A DNA stretch of 55,938 nt from Lingula anatina (GCF_001039355.2 NW_019775668.1:147894-203831), one strand, 5' to 3'; shown: positions 23,083 through 36,018, counted from the stretch's first letter. Numbers and translations are program-made. The notes: a model not told the origin generated them from the letters alone.

Positions 23083-23428
23083 CTGAAAAGTACCAGAGAG
23101 AAAAAGAGAGAATATAAATATGTGAAAGAATGAAAGGCCCACGTGTGACACCCAGTTAAGTTGCAAAAAAAAGGTGCAAGGGAACTGAAATGTAGGGACT
23201 GTACAGGGGGACCACTAAGCATATGCTGGTCATCTTTCAAAGGATCCAGCAACTTAATGTAAGACACCAGGAAGCCCTACTGGTTTCAACAGAGATATAA
23301 AAGGTGGATGAGTCTAGTACATCTGAAGAAATGAACTGAGAGAAAACAGCTGCCTGTGTGACAAGACACTGCACTCAAGGTAAAGCATAAATAAATAAAT
23401 AAATGAAGTCAAGGAGCAGCCTGCTTAC

Positions 23429-23479
23429 CTTTAATTCTTCTTCATATTCTGATAACTTTCTTTCTAGTGCCCTTCTTTC
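23429..23479 (-). CDS. PPP1R12A: PPP1R12A exon 24 (coiled coil)
   Basis: 17 codons ERRALERKLSEYEEELK, nearly identical to human ERRALERRISEMEEELK. Phase 0 both sides. Confidence 0.96.
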
Positions 23480-23762
23480 CTGTAAGATCCAAGTATTTAA
23501 TAAATGCAACAGAATTGCTCTAATTTCATCTCATGTGTAATTGAAAAGTAACATGTTACCTTACAATGTCTCTGATGTTCTTAAGGGTAACTGAATCTCT
23601 TGATGGAAGAAAAACAAAAGTACACAAAGAATACAACAGAGAACTACAAATTGTTGTTAAGCTTAATCGTAAACTTTAATTAGATAATAAGATACCTTTA
23701 TGCTTCTTTCAACAGAGATTCGTTATATTCTAATTTTATGTGCTGAACTCTCTATTACTTAC

Positions 23763-23912
23763 TCTTTTATCTGAAGTTGAACTATCTACCACCCGTGTAT
23801 CGTTCTTTTGTTTTAGTTTTTCACTCTCTAACTTTGACTCTGACATTTCTTGTTGCAGCCTCTGAATTTCTTTCCTAAGTTTCTCATTTTCTGCTTTTTC
23901 TTCTTCGTATAA
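23763..23912 (-). CDS. PPP1R12A: PPP1R12A exon 23 (coiled coil)
   Basis: 50 codons: LYEEEKAENEKLRKEIQRLQ then QEMSESKLESEKLKQKND, matching human LYEQILAENEKLKAQL. Phase 0 both sides. Confidence 0.95.
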
Positions 23913-24694
23913 CTGTGGAAATAAAATTCAATAATGACACTAAACCTAAATATACATGTAGGTAAACCATCCATTGTTACAAAATGGACAAGAAAACTAA
24001 AAAATAAATATATCTCCTGCTCAACTGGGAATATTTTAGAAAGAAAAAAAAAAAAGACTTACCATAGCAATAAATATGCAGTAAATTAAACACCTTTTTG
24101 CAAAAACATCTACTCTCAAAATCTTAAAAGCTGGACTACTTAATTCAAAATCAAAGAGTATCAGCTAATCCTATTATGCAGTAAACTGCAGGTCAACATA
24201 TACAAACTGCACGGAAACTATAAACAATCACAGTGAAGTGAGCAAAACTGATCATAACTGAATTAATTTGGAAATTGAACTTGAGTGAGACATTCACATA
24301 ATAAAAAAAACTTCACTTCCAATTTGATGAAAATCCATCAACTACAGAAGATGGTGCATGGCTTAAAAAAAAGGACAGAAACATATTATCATTTCCACAG
24401 ACAGAGGCTTAAATCAGAAAAGTAATTTCCTCAACATCAACAGATTGATTTCAACCCACATATTATTTCAAAGGAACTTCAAAGGAATTTAAAAGATCAC
24501 TTCAACAGTTATTTAAACATTAATTCTTGCAAAGAAAATAGTAATCAATGAACTGAGGACTGAGGAATTATGTTCAGAAAGAAATATGAATATTGAAATA
24601 TGAAACATGCAACAGGTTTAAACCATAAACATTTCCACTGATCACCTGAAAATGCACTGCATGGTCAATTCTGATACACAAAAACATTATTTAC

Positions 24695-24883
24695 TTTTTT
24701 GTATTCTTTTGCACTGTCTAAGGAGGATGAGCTGGATCGTGTATAAGCTGAGTATGAAGCAGGTCTTTCTCGTTCTGTCCTTTCTGTCCTGTCTGTCCTA
24801 TCTGTTCTACCAGAGGAGGAGTACCTATCTGAGCCCTCTGAGCCTGCACCATAGCGAGAACCTGTGCTGTACCTTGAACTGGC
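24695..24883 (-). CDS. PPP1R12A: PPP1R12A exon 22
   Basis: 63 codons: ASSRYSTGSRYGAGSEGSDR, a degenerate RTD/RTE repeat encoded by a TCTGTCCT-type microsatellite, then SSSSSLDSAKEYKK. Matches the human SRYETSSTSAGDRYDS and DFKKLYEQ regions in order. Confidence 0.93.
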
Positions 24884-27221
24884 CTACAAGACAATAATGG
24901 TTATAAAGGAATGAGTTGAAATTAATACAATATCATTCATAGGTAAATATGTCTTATTGAGCTATGTTCTATTAACCTGTGAATCAGATGTGGGTTTTCG
25001 GATGCAGAGTACACTTTCCTTCCACAATATGAAATAAGAGAAGTTTTGTGGGCTCGTCTCCAAGACAAACCTTCTGGTCAAATTTATCATACAGTGCACT
25101 TCACACCCCTGCAATCCAAATAAACCTGTCTAGAAAGTCTGGAAAGTCAAGGTGCCCATGATCGCCTTATTACTTTTAAACTCTCCAACCACATCTTTAT
25201 CCATGTGTAATAATTGCCTGCCATCATATTTTTGTGATATATAATCAAATTTCAACCACAGAAGGATGTGGTGTCCCACCTGTTACCACGTCTACCATTA
25301 CATGACATTTCCAGCAAGCAGTCTCAAGTCACGGCATACTCACCATGGAAAAGGAAAGAAATGAGAAGGAATTTGGTTCCTCTGTAACATATTGCAATAA
25401 CATTAAACACTGGGATTAAAATATCAAAAATAGAGATAAGATAACCACAATTTGTAGAAATTAAAGTGGCATTTCAGATAAGACGGCATGGTCAGCTTTG
25501 GTAATTAACCTTTTTACAACCAGACAATGTTTACAAGAGGATTAACATGCCACAGCAAATTCAGCATATCCAATTTTCTGTCATACTTAACTACCCTGTG
25601 CCCTCCAGAATAAACAGCAGTTGTCATTTCTAATCCATCTCCCAGTAAATGACAGTACGAATGTCAACAACATAACTAAAGGGAACTGACAATCATCTAC
25701 ACAGCTGTCGAGATGAAAGAAAAATGATTTCTTTTGACATCGTTGTCATCCATCTCCATTAGTAATTGAGATGTCAACACTACATTTGACTAATGGACCT
25801 ATTTACCTCATCTCTATGTAAGGACAGAAAAACCTCAGTTTTCAGCCTTTGCTTCTGCATTCCTACACCTACATATGGGTCCAGTCAACTCATGTACAGT
25901 ATAATATGCTGTCACCCCAATTGCATAGTGACAACTAGCTGTTTAATATTTGATTTGATATACATAAATAATGCAAAATTACATGCTGTGAGCATATTAT
26001 AAACCCTTAATCTGCTCTAAACTGCCTTGCATTCAGAGGGATATTCATCCAAATCTGATGATTATTGAATCTGTGTAATGTTTTGTAATCACTTAAAATG
26101 CTGTGAAACCAATTATTTCCTGATGTGTTTATTGCATTTTTTGCCTGGGTTAATAAAAGTTACATTAATGTTTAGCTTTTTTCACACTAATTCCCACAGT
26201 GATGTGTGTTAACCAGTTCCATGTGGTATGTATGTAAGGTTTTACTCCTGACATTTGAAGGTTGAAGTTTCTGCATTAATCATGTGTTCATTTTGATGGC
26301 GAAAGCAGATTACAGCTTTTCCAAACTTGGCAAGAAACCTTATTTTTGACCTCGAAAACTGCAGCTAGAATTTCAATTTAGAAGATGATTCATCTGAATG
26401 TGTTATCTTTAATTATTGTTTGTTTTACATTCTAAAACTAGACTGCTGCAATAGCATAACCTTTGACAGTAACAACTGGAGTTATGTAATGAAACCATCT
26501 TGCCTTTTAAATGCCAATCCAATCTTATATATAGAATGTATGACTATATATTCATATCTCCACTATGGGGGTTCTTAAAATATGGAAAAAATATGGGGAT
26601 AGCTAGCTGTAGGATGAATGCTCTTCAAAATGATCTAAATACCCAAATGAACTGATATATCATCTGCTTCAAACTTTCCAAGGCCAGAGAAAGACCACAG
26701 TTATCAGAACCTTTCCTCTTCGTTATCTCTACACAAACAAGTGTGTATAGCATAAAACATAAGATATCTTCTCAATTTCCTAGAAGAGCTATGGAATCAG
26801 TTAGCCTAATGTTACACAGATATCTCAATGTACTAGGACTACCTCCAACTCTCAAACACTTGCCTTTAAGATGGACTTCAACAAGAATCTGACATTTAGC
26901 AAAGAAAATAAAGCTAATCTTAAAATAGGTCCAAAGTTAACAGAAGTTAGTAAAGAGACTTTGAGATGCAGCACACCTTGGAATATCTATCTATATTTAG
27001 ATTTAATCCTTTTTCATTCCCAAACAACCAGCATGACCCAAATAATATACAGACTGTAGACTGTACCCCAATCCATCATATCAATTATATAAACATCCTG
27101 CCAATATACCTGTACACTTCTATTTGGGCAGTACATCACTACAGAGCAAGCCATATACTATTATATAATAATAATAATAACATATTCCGAAAATTCAAAA
27201 GAACTCAAAACATTTCCTTAC
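24884..27221 (-). other. PPP1R12A intron before exon 22
   Basis: 2.3 kb, no exon supported. A GTGAGT donor preceded by ATG (25343 region) is noted under rejected items. Confidence 0.7.
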
Positions 27222-27608
27222 ACTTCCTATACTTGAGAGGCTACTTGTGGACCCAGACCTGGACTGGTAACCTGGTGAATTTAGTCCTGAGGAGTAATTA
27301 TTTGGAGCTAAAGTCGACCCATACGAGCCTGAGGAAGAGCCAGAGGCCCCAGTTCCACCATAACCAGACGATCCAGAGCTGTACGATCCAGGGATGTATG
27401 TTGATCCTGTACTACCTGTCCCATAGGAACTGGAACTGTAAGGACTCGAGTATGACCCTGGCACGTATGACGATCCATGTCCACCTGATCCATATGTGGT
27501 TCCATATGTGTATGGTGAAGTATAGGAAGAGCCTGCACCTCCAGTATATGAACTAGCTGGACTATAACGGCTAGAGCCATATGATCCATATCCTCCACCA
27601 TAAGACAT
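27222..27608 (-). CDS. PPP1R12A: PPP1R12A alternative first exon 1b (Gly/Ser/Tyr-rich)
   Basis: 129 codons from ATG 27608 (MSYGGGYGSYGSSRYSPASS) to a GTAAGG donor, phase 0, which fits exon 22. An in-frame stop lies 21 bases upstream of the ATG, and joining from exon 21 would be out of frame, so it works as a first exon. Product would be about 287 residues: a Gly/Ser/Tyr/Thr low-complexity head on the coiled-coil tail, without ankyrin repeats. Vertebrate PPP1R12B makes a comparable short tail-only product (M20/M21). Confidence 0.65.
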
Positions 27609-30600
27609 ACTGAGGTGCCAAGTTACGGATTATTACTTAAATTACTGGAAATATTCTGTGGTCTGATAAACAAGTTCCAATGCCTTCAAACTTCAGCAAA
27701 CATTGCCCAGGGATTAACACAGCCAATAATAGGATCAGCATCCAATTCTGCAAATCAATCTCATCCTATATAGTGATGTACTGTTGAAGAAAAGTTAACC
27801 ATGTATACGTCTCAGCTGCTTCAGTAATGATATTTATGGCACAGTTGGTATGAAGCCAGACAAATATCCATGTCTGTCTCACCTGTTCTCAAACTATTCA
27901 GCTTTCTGCTAATGTAATCTTTTTACCAATATACTATTTAAAAGGTGAGGAATCTAAGTGAAAATGCCATAAAACTCCAAGGTTACTCTCCACCTTATTA
28001 TTAAACGAAAGACTGATGAATCAAATAATTCCTTCGAAGAAGTATCCTTGAAACGAGATTCACTACCTGGACTGGTGCACTGAAAATCACTTTTTTCTGG
28101 CTGAAAGTTTATTTCCAGCACAAGTATCCAAAGTGCTCACTTAGTTGTCCCTTCCCAGCTTCAATATCAAAGTGCACTTTGGTTTCACCTTGCTGCACAA
28201 TTCCTCCAGTTATTTACCTGGGCGCAGTGCTGTGCTTACTCATCATAGTGTTGAGATAAAGTTCACCCCCACACTGAGAGCACGACTGGTATTAGCACTT
28301 CTCTTTCCTCCCTATACACAGGGCTATGTTGTATACAGACAGGCCCAAATAGAGCCCCAGTTCGTGTAATCAATACTTCACCCAATGACTTTTTATACAG
28401 GGATTATACAACTTAATCCTTAGTCCACCTGAGGCAATATTATTTACATTGATATTTCTGCCAGTCTCCGTCCCTGATCCAACTGTGCTTATACAGTGAC
28501 ATGTTTGGTCCGTAACCTTTAAAATAAGTCCCAACCACAAGTGGCAATGCAACAACTGGTGCCTTTCTGGAATATACTCATGAAATAGGTAGGCAGACAA
28601 ATGGATTTTTAATAAATATGCCTTAACCCCTACTGCCAGGACTACACCAATGCAAATATCCTGCCAACATTCTTCCTACAGATGTTTTCAGGTACCGTCT
28701 GCACATGTAAGCTGACCAATCCACCTGGCTACCAGCAATGGAGCAGTTAAATGTAGGGCTAACCATATAGTAACAACGTATCAGCATCAATTGTGTTGCG
28801 GCCGGGTGCATTCTATAGAGCAGGCCGATTGTAGCACAATCCTATTGCCTTCTGTGCAGAACCCATGCCACCTTTTCACATGCTTTATATACAAGAACTA
28901 CATCTGCATTTGTTGGGTCAAAAGGTCAGTTGGTTTTAGAAAGGAGCTACTTTTAATCAATTCCAGAGATGAATACAGGCCTCAAAATAAAATTTCTTCC
29001 TTACATCCATACTGTTTGAAAAAACTACATCCTTATTTTCCTCCTTGAATCCCCTTTGGTGCATATACTTTCTTCTGTATCAGCACATTTCATGGGAATG
29101 CCCACCCATAGCCATCAGTTCAGCTACCTTGTACTGCAGCTAATTCACACCTTTTGAGGGACCTTTTCACCTTTTTATAAGCTTAAGAGAAGGACTGATT
29201 AAAGAGAAGAGAAGACTTTTTCTAGAATTGTTCAGATGCACCTTTAAGGTTTTATGCATTATTCAACATTTTGAATCCATATTACTTCAAATTTTATGTG
29301 AAAACATAGACATTACAAATAAACTAATTTTTTCTTTCTGTTCACCCCCCAAAATTCCTTGCTGGAACTCGTGTGAATTCAGATGAGGTAATTACATGCA
29401 TTTCCCTTTCCATACTGCCAACTATTCAGCTCCCTTTATAAAATCCTCCCATGCACTTGAGTGCACTCTAAATATTTATACGTTTTATATGCTAAGCTGG
29501 TGCACCGGACTTGACAAAGTAGAGGTAAAAATACCTAGCTAATCTTTAGAATTCACTGACATCTCGCCAAATAATGCAATTAAAATGCTCGAGGGCGGCA
29601 AAATTTAGGGTAGAACAGCTTTCAATAGGAAGCACACACACATTACTGGAAATGGATACAACTCAAAGTAAACAATGCATTTTGTCCACATAGTAAATAC
29701 CAAATAAAAGGATTATTTGCAGACCCTATCCACATTGTAAATATTGCATTAACCACAATCTTGATTTATGAATCAACATCAATACAACACATTTCTGCCC
29801 CCCTCACAAACACATCTATACTATCGAAAGTGATACTGATGGTAACAAAGATTCAAAATTACAATGTGACAGGGCACATCATGGCAAGGTAGAGCAGAAA
29901 AATCCTTTACCCCTTCTATGGTAATCCAGTTATCAGATCGGTCCATGGCTAAGGCCAAATACTTTCTATACCAGTCTTACATAACTGTATTTGGTTAAGC
30001 AACAAATGCAGTGTGTTACAAATTTAAACCATTCCGCTTTGCAAATATAACATCAAGTAAGTAACCAGAAATGAGAAAGAGTAACAGAGATCACACGTTT
30101 TCATTCAACAATATAAACAACTGTTAAAACTGACTTCGTGATAAATACAGCATACATAACAAAGCTGAAACCTGGTTATTTCCTTCTTCCATTCCGTTAT
30201 AAAAGCTTACTTTTTACTTGACTATTTTTATAAATTTTTTTGATGTTCAAACATATATTTTTTTCCATTCAAAATAATCTGATTTACTTGTTGCTGTAAT
30301 AGATATTGCTCTTGATATCTTACTTTGGAATCCTTTAGCCCTAAACATGTAACTGTGCATAATATCTACAAGAAAGCATTGCATTCTGAATCAATCATTT
30401 CAAATATTGAAGCGAGAAACATACACCAACATATTATGGAAATGCTACAGAGAAGCATGTAACAATATCACTATCACACTTTGCAAATACCTCAGAAACA
30501 ATAATCATTTTAGGGATTGTGTTGGATAATCTATATCACACCACTGGTATTCTGACAGGGCGGAAGAATTTACTGAATTTGTAGCAGAGAGTTAAAATGT

Positions 30601-30685
30601 CTGTTGACTCAAAGTAACAGATTACAGAATGCAAAAAACAGGAAATACCATTTATTTCAAAGCGTAATCCATGCTTGATACTCAC
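27609..30685 (-). other. PPP1R12A intron upstream of internal exon 1b
   Basis: 3.1 kb without a supported coding exon. It would contain the promoter for exon 1b if that transcript exists. No clear TATA box found. Confidence 0.6.
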
Positions 30686-30757
30686 ATCTGTCCCATTTGT
30701 CCCATCTGAGGCTTCTTTTGTTTCTTCTGTCTTCTTTTCTCTGTTCTTTTCTGCTTC
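30686..30757 (-). CDS. PPP1R12A: PPP1R12A exon 21
   Basis: 24 codons, EAEKNREKKTEETKEASDG, then TNGTD; donor GTGAGT; phase 0 both sides. Confidence 0.88.
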
Positions 30758-30927
30758 CTAAAAACAACATAAAACTAAATAACCAGAATTCGTAAAGCTT
30801 CATAAAATAGAGGCAGTCTTTAAGCTTAAGGGGTTATTTCTCTCCAGCATCTCCCCAAGTCCATGACATGTTTAGTCTTCCATCTTTAGTGCAACCAAAA
30901 TATTTTATCCTTAAAATGAAAGCTTAC

Positions 30928-31013
30928 CTCATTAAAATATACAATGCCAGTAGACCTCCTTTCAGTTCTTTTTCTTCTGGCACGTATGGCGGACGATTTA
31001 TCCCTGGGGTCTT
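30928..31013 (-). CDS. PPP1R12A: PPP1R12A exon 20 (Thr853-type site)
   Basis: SSAIRARRKRTERRSTGIV, then YFNE. Matches human SIRERRRPREKRRSTGVSFW; the RRST threonine (about 899) is the second Rho-kinase site. Closes with a phase-0 donor, the same arrangement as PAWR exon 1. Confidence 0.95.
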
Positions 31014-31430
31014 CTGTAAAATATGACAACACTGTGACCAACAGCTGAAACTGAAACCAGCTTTTGATATATCATAATAAGTTCCTATCACCAAAGCTTT
31101 TAGCAAAATGTTAGTTTTTTTACTTAGAAATGTAGATTGCATTAATCCACCAGCTATAATGTGAGCATATCAACCAAGTAAATATGAACAAAATAGTAAT
31201 TGAGTACTCTAAATACAGAAACTGAAAATCAAAGTATTTCATGCGATTTTCTGCAGCAATCTACAAATACAATCAATGAGGTAGCAATCACTGTGGGAGA
31301 TGTAATCAATGGAATCATGCAATAACATCATGCACATGGAAGGAACATGCAGGCCTCGTGTGTCAGCAATGTGGTGAGTGTAAAATGTACTGTTCCCCTG
31401 GGCTATACTGCCAAGCAAAGTTGCCTTTAC

Positions 31431-31637
31431 CTTTGCTTTCCTTATCTTTTTCCTTCTCTTTTTCTTTGGTGTCCTCCTTCTTTTCTTCCTTTTTATCCTC
31501 CTCTTCACTTTTATTATATCTACACCTATATGAAGGAGTCCTATTAAGACCTGTTGTAGTGTCTGTTAAACTAGATGTGGTTGTAGAGTTTGTGCTATCA
31601 GAGAACTGTGAATTTCTTAAACTACGTGGTACATAAC
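31431..31637 (-). CDS. PPP1R12A: PPP1R12A exon 19
   Basis: YVPRSLRNSQFSDSTNSTTT, then a Lys/Glu-rich run (KKEEKKEDTKEKEKEKDKES). Donor GTAAAG, phase 1 in and out. Confidence 0.92.
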
Positions 31638-32537
31638 CTGGAAAAAGACAAAAATGGGGCATGCAAAAGTCTCCAACATGCATTAAAAAAATACAGTGAA
31701 GGTACTGATATTCCTGTGCACTGAATTCTGTTAAAAAGTTAGTTATTCTCGCCAATGTGCAATTTCTGATTCATGTCGATGATAAAAGTGCATTAAATAA
31801 ATGAAATCTCTCATCATCAGTGTAAGAAATACCAGATAAAAATTCTGAGATGAACTCTACATGCTTACAACAGGCTAGTGGCATCATTTTTTTTTCCAGT
31901 CAACTCTGTAACTTTTGTTGCTGGACATTCCAGAAAATTTGAGGTCTGCACACTTTACACACTTCAGTTAACGAACTAGCATGCTACATATAGGAAAGAA
32001 TCATGCTATGGGACACTTAACAGTACTTGTAGTATACAACAATGATCAGGCACACTGTACAGTTGTAAGTACTTTCAGTAGAAAATAAAATTGTTTTCCA
32101 GTGAGTCAACTTATAAACATGGGACTTATGGACAGAGTCATATTTTAAGGCTTGTTCTGGTAAATATCTGTGTATGTTTCCCTGTGTTGTTTTACATGTG
32201 TATTAGGTATAACCACAGAAATAAAGAATTGCGTATAAAGCAGGATGATGGAAAATCTACAGCATGCCAGTTCTGGGAAGTTTTACTACATCCATGCCAC
32301 CCCACCCTCACTTTTAGCACAACATTTGCCACAATTCAAGTTCTCATTAATTATTCAAAAGTCTTCCAATGGAGCAAACAAGCATGGCATTTCTGCTTCG
32401 GGTTCAGCATCAATATTGACAGGCAATCATTACAAGCAAAAGGGAGTGACAATGGGTCAAATTAGACAGAAAATGATATAAGGAATAAATTGTTCATACT
32501 ACTCTAAATGAGCTACTATAACTAATCCTGTGCTGAC

Positions 32538-32625
32538 CTGAGTCATAAGTGCTAGCTGTAGGTGCTGCAGTTGCTGTATTTGTATCTCTATTTTCTCTTG
32601 TCCTTCTTGCACTTCTGCTTTCATC
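32538..32625 (-). CDS. PPP1R12A: PPP1R12A exon 18
   Basis: DESRSARRTRENRDTNTATA, then APTASTYDS (human GRSRSTRTREQENE, then TYDE). Phase 0 in, 1 out. Confidence 0.93.
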
Positions 32626-32825
32626 CTGCAAACGAAAATAATTAGATAAGAGTTAACCGTAATTTTTGCACTTCCAAGATTTCAATTAGTTTGAAAACTC
32701 ATCTTAAGCATGACAGACACCATGACCTGTAGGTCAAGTACCCCATAAACATGGATCACTGCAGATATCTTTATCCTTAATTCAAATGCACAATTTCATG
32801 CACAGATGTAACAGTCTAAAGATAC

Positions 32826-32981
32826 CTCTTCTAAGGCTTTCCGCCGTTCTCCACGACTGCTACTGTCCTCTGTTGCACTCGGTTTTGTAGCTTCCTTGTC
32901 TTTAGCCGTGGCTGCAGGTGCTGGGCCTTGTTGAGTCTTCTGTTTGGCAAGGACTTCTTCTAAGTCTTCTAGGGTCACACC
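32826..32981 (-). CDS. PPP1R12A: PPP1R12A exon 17
   Basis: GVTLEDLEEVLAKQKTQQGP follows the phosphosite directly (human GVTLTDLQEAEK). Remainder is Ala/Lys/Ser-rich. Phase 0 both sides. Confidence 0.95.
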
Positions 32982-33228
32982 CTGCATACAAAAGATTTTA
33001 GGTTATAAAATAAACTGGATTTTCAAGTAGATGCTAAGTACTCCAGTCTTTTTTTTTTTTACAGGACACCATCAAATTGTACCCTATAATAGTTCTATAA
33101 ATTAAAATTTTTTAAAATTATATGCATTATACCTCCTGGTATTAGGTATAATAGTAAATTTACTAATTATTGGTGTACTCATTCATTTATCGAATAAGAA
33201 CTAATACCAGTTTCTCAGAATACATTAC

Positions 33229-33319
33229 CTGTGTCGACCTTCTTGTCTCCCTTGACCTCTTAGCCCTGGCCTTTCTCTGAGTTTCGCTCTCTTCATCTCT
33301 AGCAGGAGGCAAGTATGAC
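33229..33319 (-). CDS. PPP1R12A: PPP1R12A exon 16 (Thr696-type site)
   Basis: SYLPPARDEESETQRKARAK, then RSRETRRSTQ. Matches human SYLTPVRDEESESQRKARSR. The RRST threonine (about 726) is the inhibitory Rho-kinase/ZIPK site of the family. Confidence 0.96.
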
Positions 33320-33697
33320 CTGAGAAAAGAAACATCACTTAACTTTCTCCACATGCAGTTATTTCTTTGAAAGATTTTTTAATATATATAAAAATGCATT
33401 CAAAGACATATGGATATAACAGTTTCTATGTAGCACTGATCAATCAACCTTACATACTAGTGTGTGATCATCAACACAATCTCCACATAGCGCTAAAAAA
33501 CTCTGATGATGAACAATGCACAGGTGATAGAGATGGTGAAGAAACAGATGATACTTCAACTCGAGGTACGTCCCCAATCCACTTATAATACTATACTTCA
33601 CACCACACAAGACTAATGCAACCACATCAAATTCCATTCAACTCCATTAATTACTAAAGATCCTCTGTGATGACTAGTGTTTTGTCTCAATGTTTAC

Positions 33698-33955
33698 CTC
33701 CTGACTGGAGTGGTTGTGGTGCCAGTGGTAGCAGTGGCAGGGGAAGGCAAAGTGATGGTATAACTGACAGAGGTGGCATCGCCATTTTCTTGCTGCTGCT
33801 GCTGCTCCCGTTCCCGCTCTCTCCTCTCGTTCTCCATCTGCCTCCTGCGTGAATATGGCACATATGCTGACTGTGTTAATCCGCCCGTGGAATTTTGTAG
33901 TGAGTTCAGGTAATTGGCAGTATAGTTGCTACGGGTGGGGTAAGGGTAGGTTATC
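33698..33955 (-). CDS. PPP1R12A: PPP1R12A exon 15
   Basis: ITYPYPTRSNYTANYLN, then SRRRQMENERREREREQ with five Gln, then a Thr-rich end (TATTGTTTTPVR). Phase 2 in and out. Confidence 0.92.
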
Positions 33956-34229
33956 CTGCAAGCATGTGGCAAGCACATGCAGAAAAAAAGAAACGGAAAC
34001 ATGCATTGGTTAGAGGGACATCATGCACCAACCAGGGACATTTAATGAGTAATAGTTTCAATAACATTTTAGCAGTCTACTTGGTATATTAAACCTTCCT
34101 GCTCCTACAAATCAAAAACTATCAAAATCCAGCAAGTGTAAGTGTTACCATGACTGATTCATCTGATGTATTAGAATTTGTCAGGTGTCCATATTGTAAT
34201 AAGCAAATTTATAGAAGATACAGCAATGT

Positions 34230-34231
<2 letters not shown>

Positions 34232-34275
<44 letters not shown>
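34232..34275. repeat. (TA)n repeat
   Basis: About 22 TA units in a PPP1R12A intron. Confidence 0.95.
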
Positions 34276-34277
<2 letters not shown>

Positions 34278-34839
34278 TACTCTTTTAATCTATCCATGTC
34301 CCAAACCATCCAAAACTGACACTAATGCTTGTACAGAAACTATGATAAAAAGCTGCTATGTAACAAACATCATGATAATCAAGCAAAAAATTATCTTATG
34401 TGAATGATATCATCAAATTGTTTCCATCTGTTTAATTTTGTAGGGTGAACCAATGACGTACTTGGAATACTGTGATTTTGCAAAATCTGCGCTTGCTGGT
34501 GGTATTCATTTTTTTTTCAACTTTTTATAACTATTTGATGTTTTATAAAGCAATGATTGATGGAGATTTAGAATCAGAAACAAAGCTTTTCAATCAAATC
34601 CTACTGTTAAGGTATTTGTCATATATAAAAATAGCCCCCCCCCCCAAAAAAAAAAATTAATTCATTAATTTCATCATTCCAAATAAAAAGTTGAATTTAA
34701 TATAGAAAGGAGACATAATGTAATTTGATATGGCAATAATTATTTTTAAGCAGGTTAAATTGAACAAAATTTATTGAGACAAAAGGAATAGGGTGGGTCA
34801 AAAGGAAAAAAGCAAAAACAATCCTTTAACTGCACATAC

Positions 34840-34857
34840 CCGTAAGCCCATCTGTGT
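34840..34857 (-). CDS. PPP1R12A: PPP1R12A exon 14, 18-nt microexon (predicted)
   Basis: Bases between acceptor TTTTTATTAG and donor GTATGT. In the frame set by exon 13 it adds HRWAY between split codons, giving RHRWAYG, and leaves the frame unchanged. It resembles NRLWAED of human MYPT1 at about the same place. Not proven without transcripts. Confidence 0.6.
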
Positions 34858-35286
34858 CTAATAAAAATTTAACATACAAAAATAAAATCTCATGAAACAA
34901 TCCCAATTAAAATAATCCAAATAAACATGCTGTTAACATTTGCAACAAAACACACTGAACAGGTCACTTTTAGAATTATCTCATTTCAATTCAAAATATA
35001 AAATGCACTGTATCAAAACTGAACCAGCACACATGCACATTTTGCATTCACTTTGTTATGCACTTTCCTGAAATCAATTCCCTTTTTGAAAATTTTTAAA
35101 CAATTGAAGTCAATTCTATTTTGGAAAATGTATGAGAAGGTGATTAAAAACTTTTTTGACAAATGTATAAAAACAGTGTGGTTAAAACTGTGCAAAGGTC
35201 TATTATGACAGTAAAAACTAATGTCTGTAATGGCAGCGGCATGTTTCAGAAAAAAATCTGCCTTAAATCTAACATGGTGAACATAC

Positions 35287-35363
35287 CTATCTCCTCTCTG
35301 CCTCTGCTCCAGACTATCCTGTGCAGCACTGCCAGCATATGTACCCCTGCTTCTTCCTGTAGT
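35287..35363 (-). CDS. PPP1R12A: PPP1R12A exon 13
   Basis: TTGRSRGTYAGSAAQDSLEQ, then RQRGD plus two bases. Phase 0 in, 2 out. Confidence 0.85.
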
Positions 35364-35820
35364 CTGTAAAACAAAAGTTCAATGTTTCAATTTATTTCAC
35401 TGCAGAGATTTTCACTCACTCACCTGTACTATTCTAGAAAAGCAAGTTGCTGCTATGTCATAAGGAACAAACACACAGACAAACAGGTTAACAGAACAAT
35501 GAAACATAAAAAAGAGAGACAAAGGCTAATGTTTTATCATCCAAGGGCAATAGAGTTAACAGAAAAGAGAATTTCAGTATTCTGCAACAATGGAATCGCC
35601 TCTTTGTTATGTACATACACAAGTGGGTGCAATAAAATATATCAATATTTTCCTGCAGGCCGACTCAGAAGACAAACACACACTGGGTAACAAATACATC
35701 AACAATAACAAAAATCTGCAATGGTACAGAAATGAAAAAAAAAGTGAAAAGCTTTCTTAATTCTGCCAGAAAGCATTCTCCTCCACAGTGGAGGCACACA
35801 CCAGAGTCCTGCTGACTTAC

Positions 35821-36018
35821 TTCCTCTTTCTTCTCGGAGGCCAGCCATGGACTAGATGCAGACCTCTGTACTTTAGACAGCGTGTCAGTCTCTGCATCCT
35901 TCTTGCTCTCTGGGACTGCGCTGGAACTACCTGTTTTCCTGAGACCAGCTCGCCAGGATGCAGGTCCTGCATCGGAGTCAGACATCCTTTGTAGTGGTCT
36001 TGGGGAGAAAGTGGGAGC
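35821..36018 (-). CDS. PPP1R12A: PPP1R12A exon 12
   Basis: 66 codons. ASWRAGLRKTGSSSAVPE and VQRSASSPWLASEKKEE match the human segments ATWRLGLRKTGSYGALAE and VTRSASSPRLSS, a well conserved part of the middle region. Confidence 0.95.

Noticed and set aside
25322-25381. Possible tiny alternative first exon ending ATG/GTGAGT on the minus strand
   Set aside because: Would supply only a start codon; no other support, and its length does not fit as an internal exon.
26966-27556. 196-codon plus-strand frame
   Set aside because: It is antisense to the Gly/Ser/Tyr-rich exon 1b, whose repetitive codons keep several frames open.
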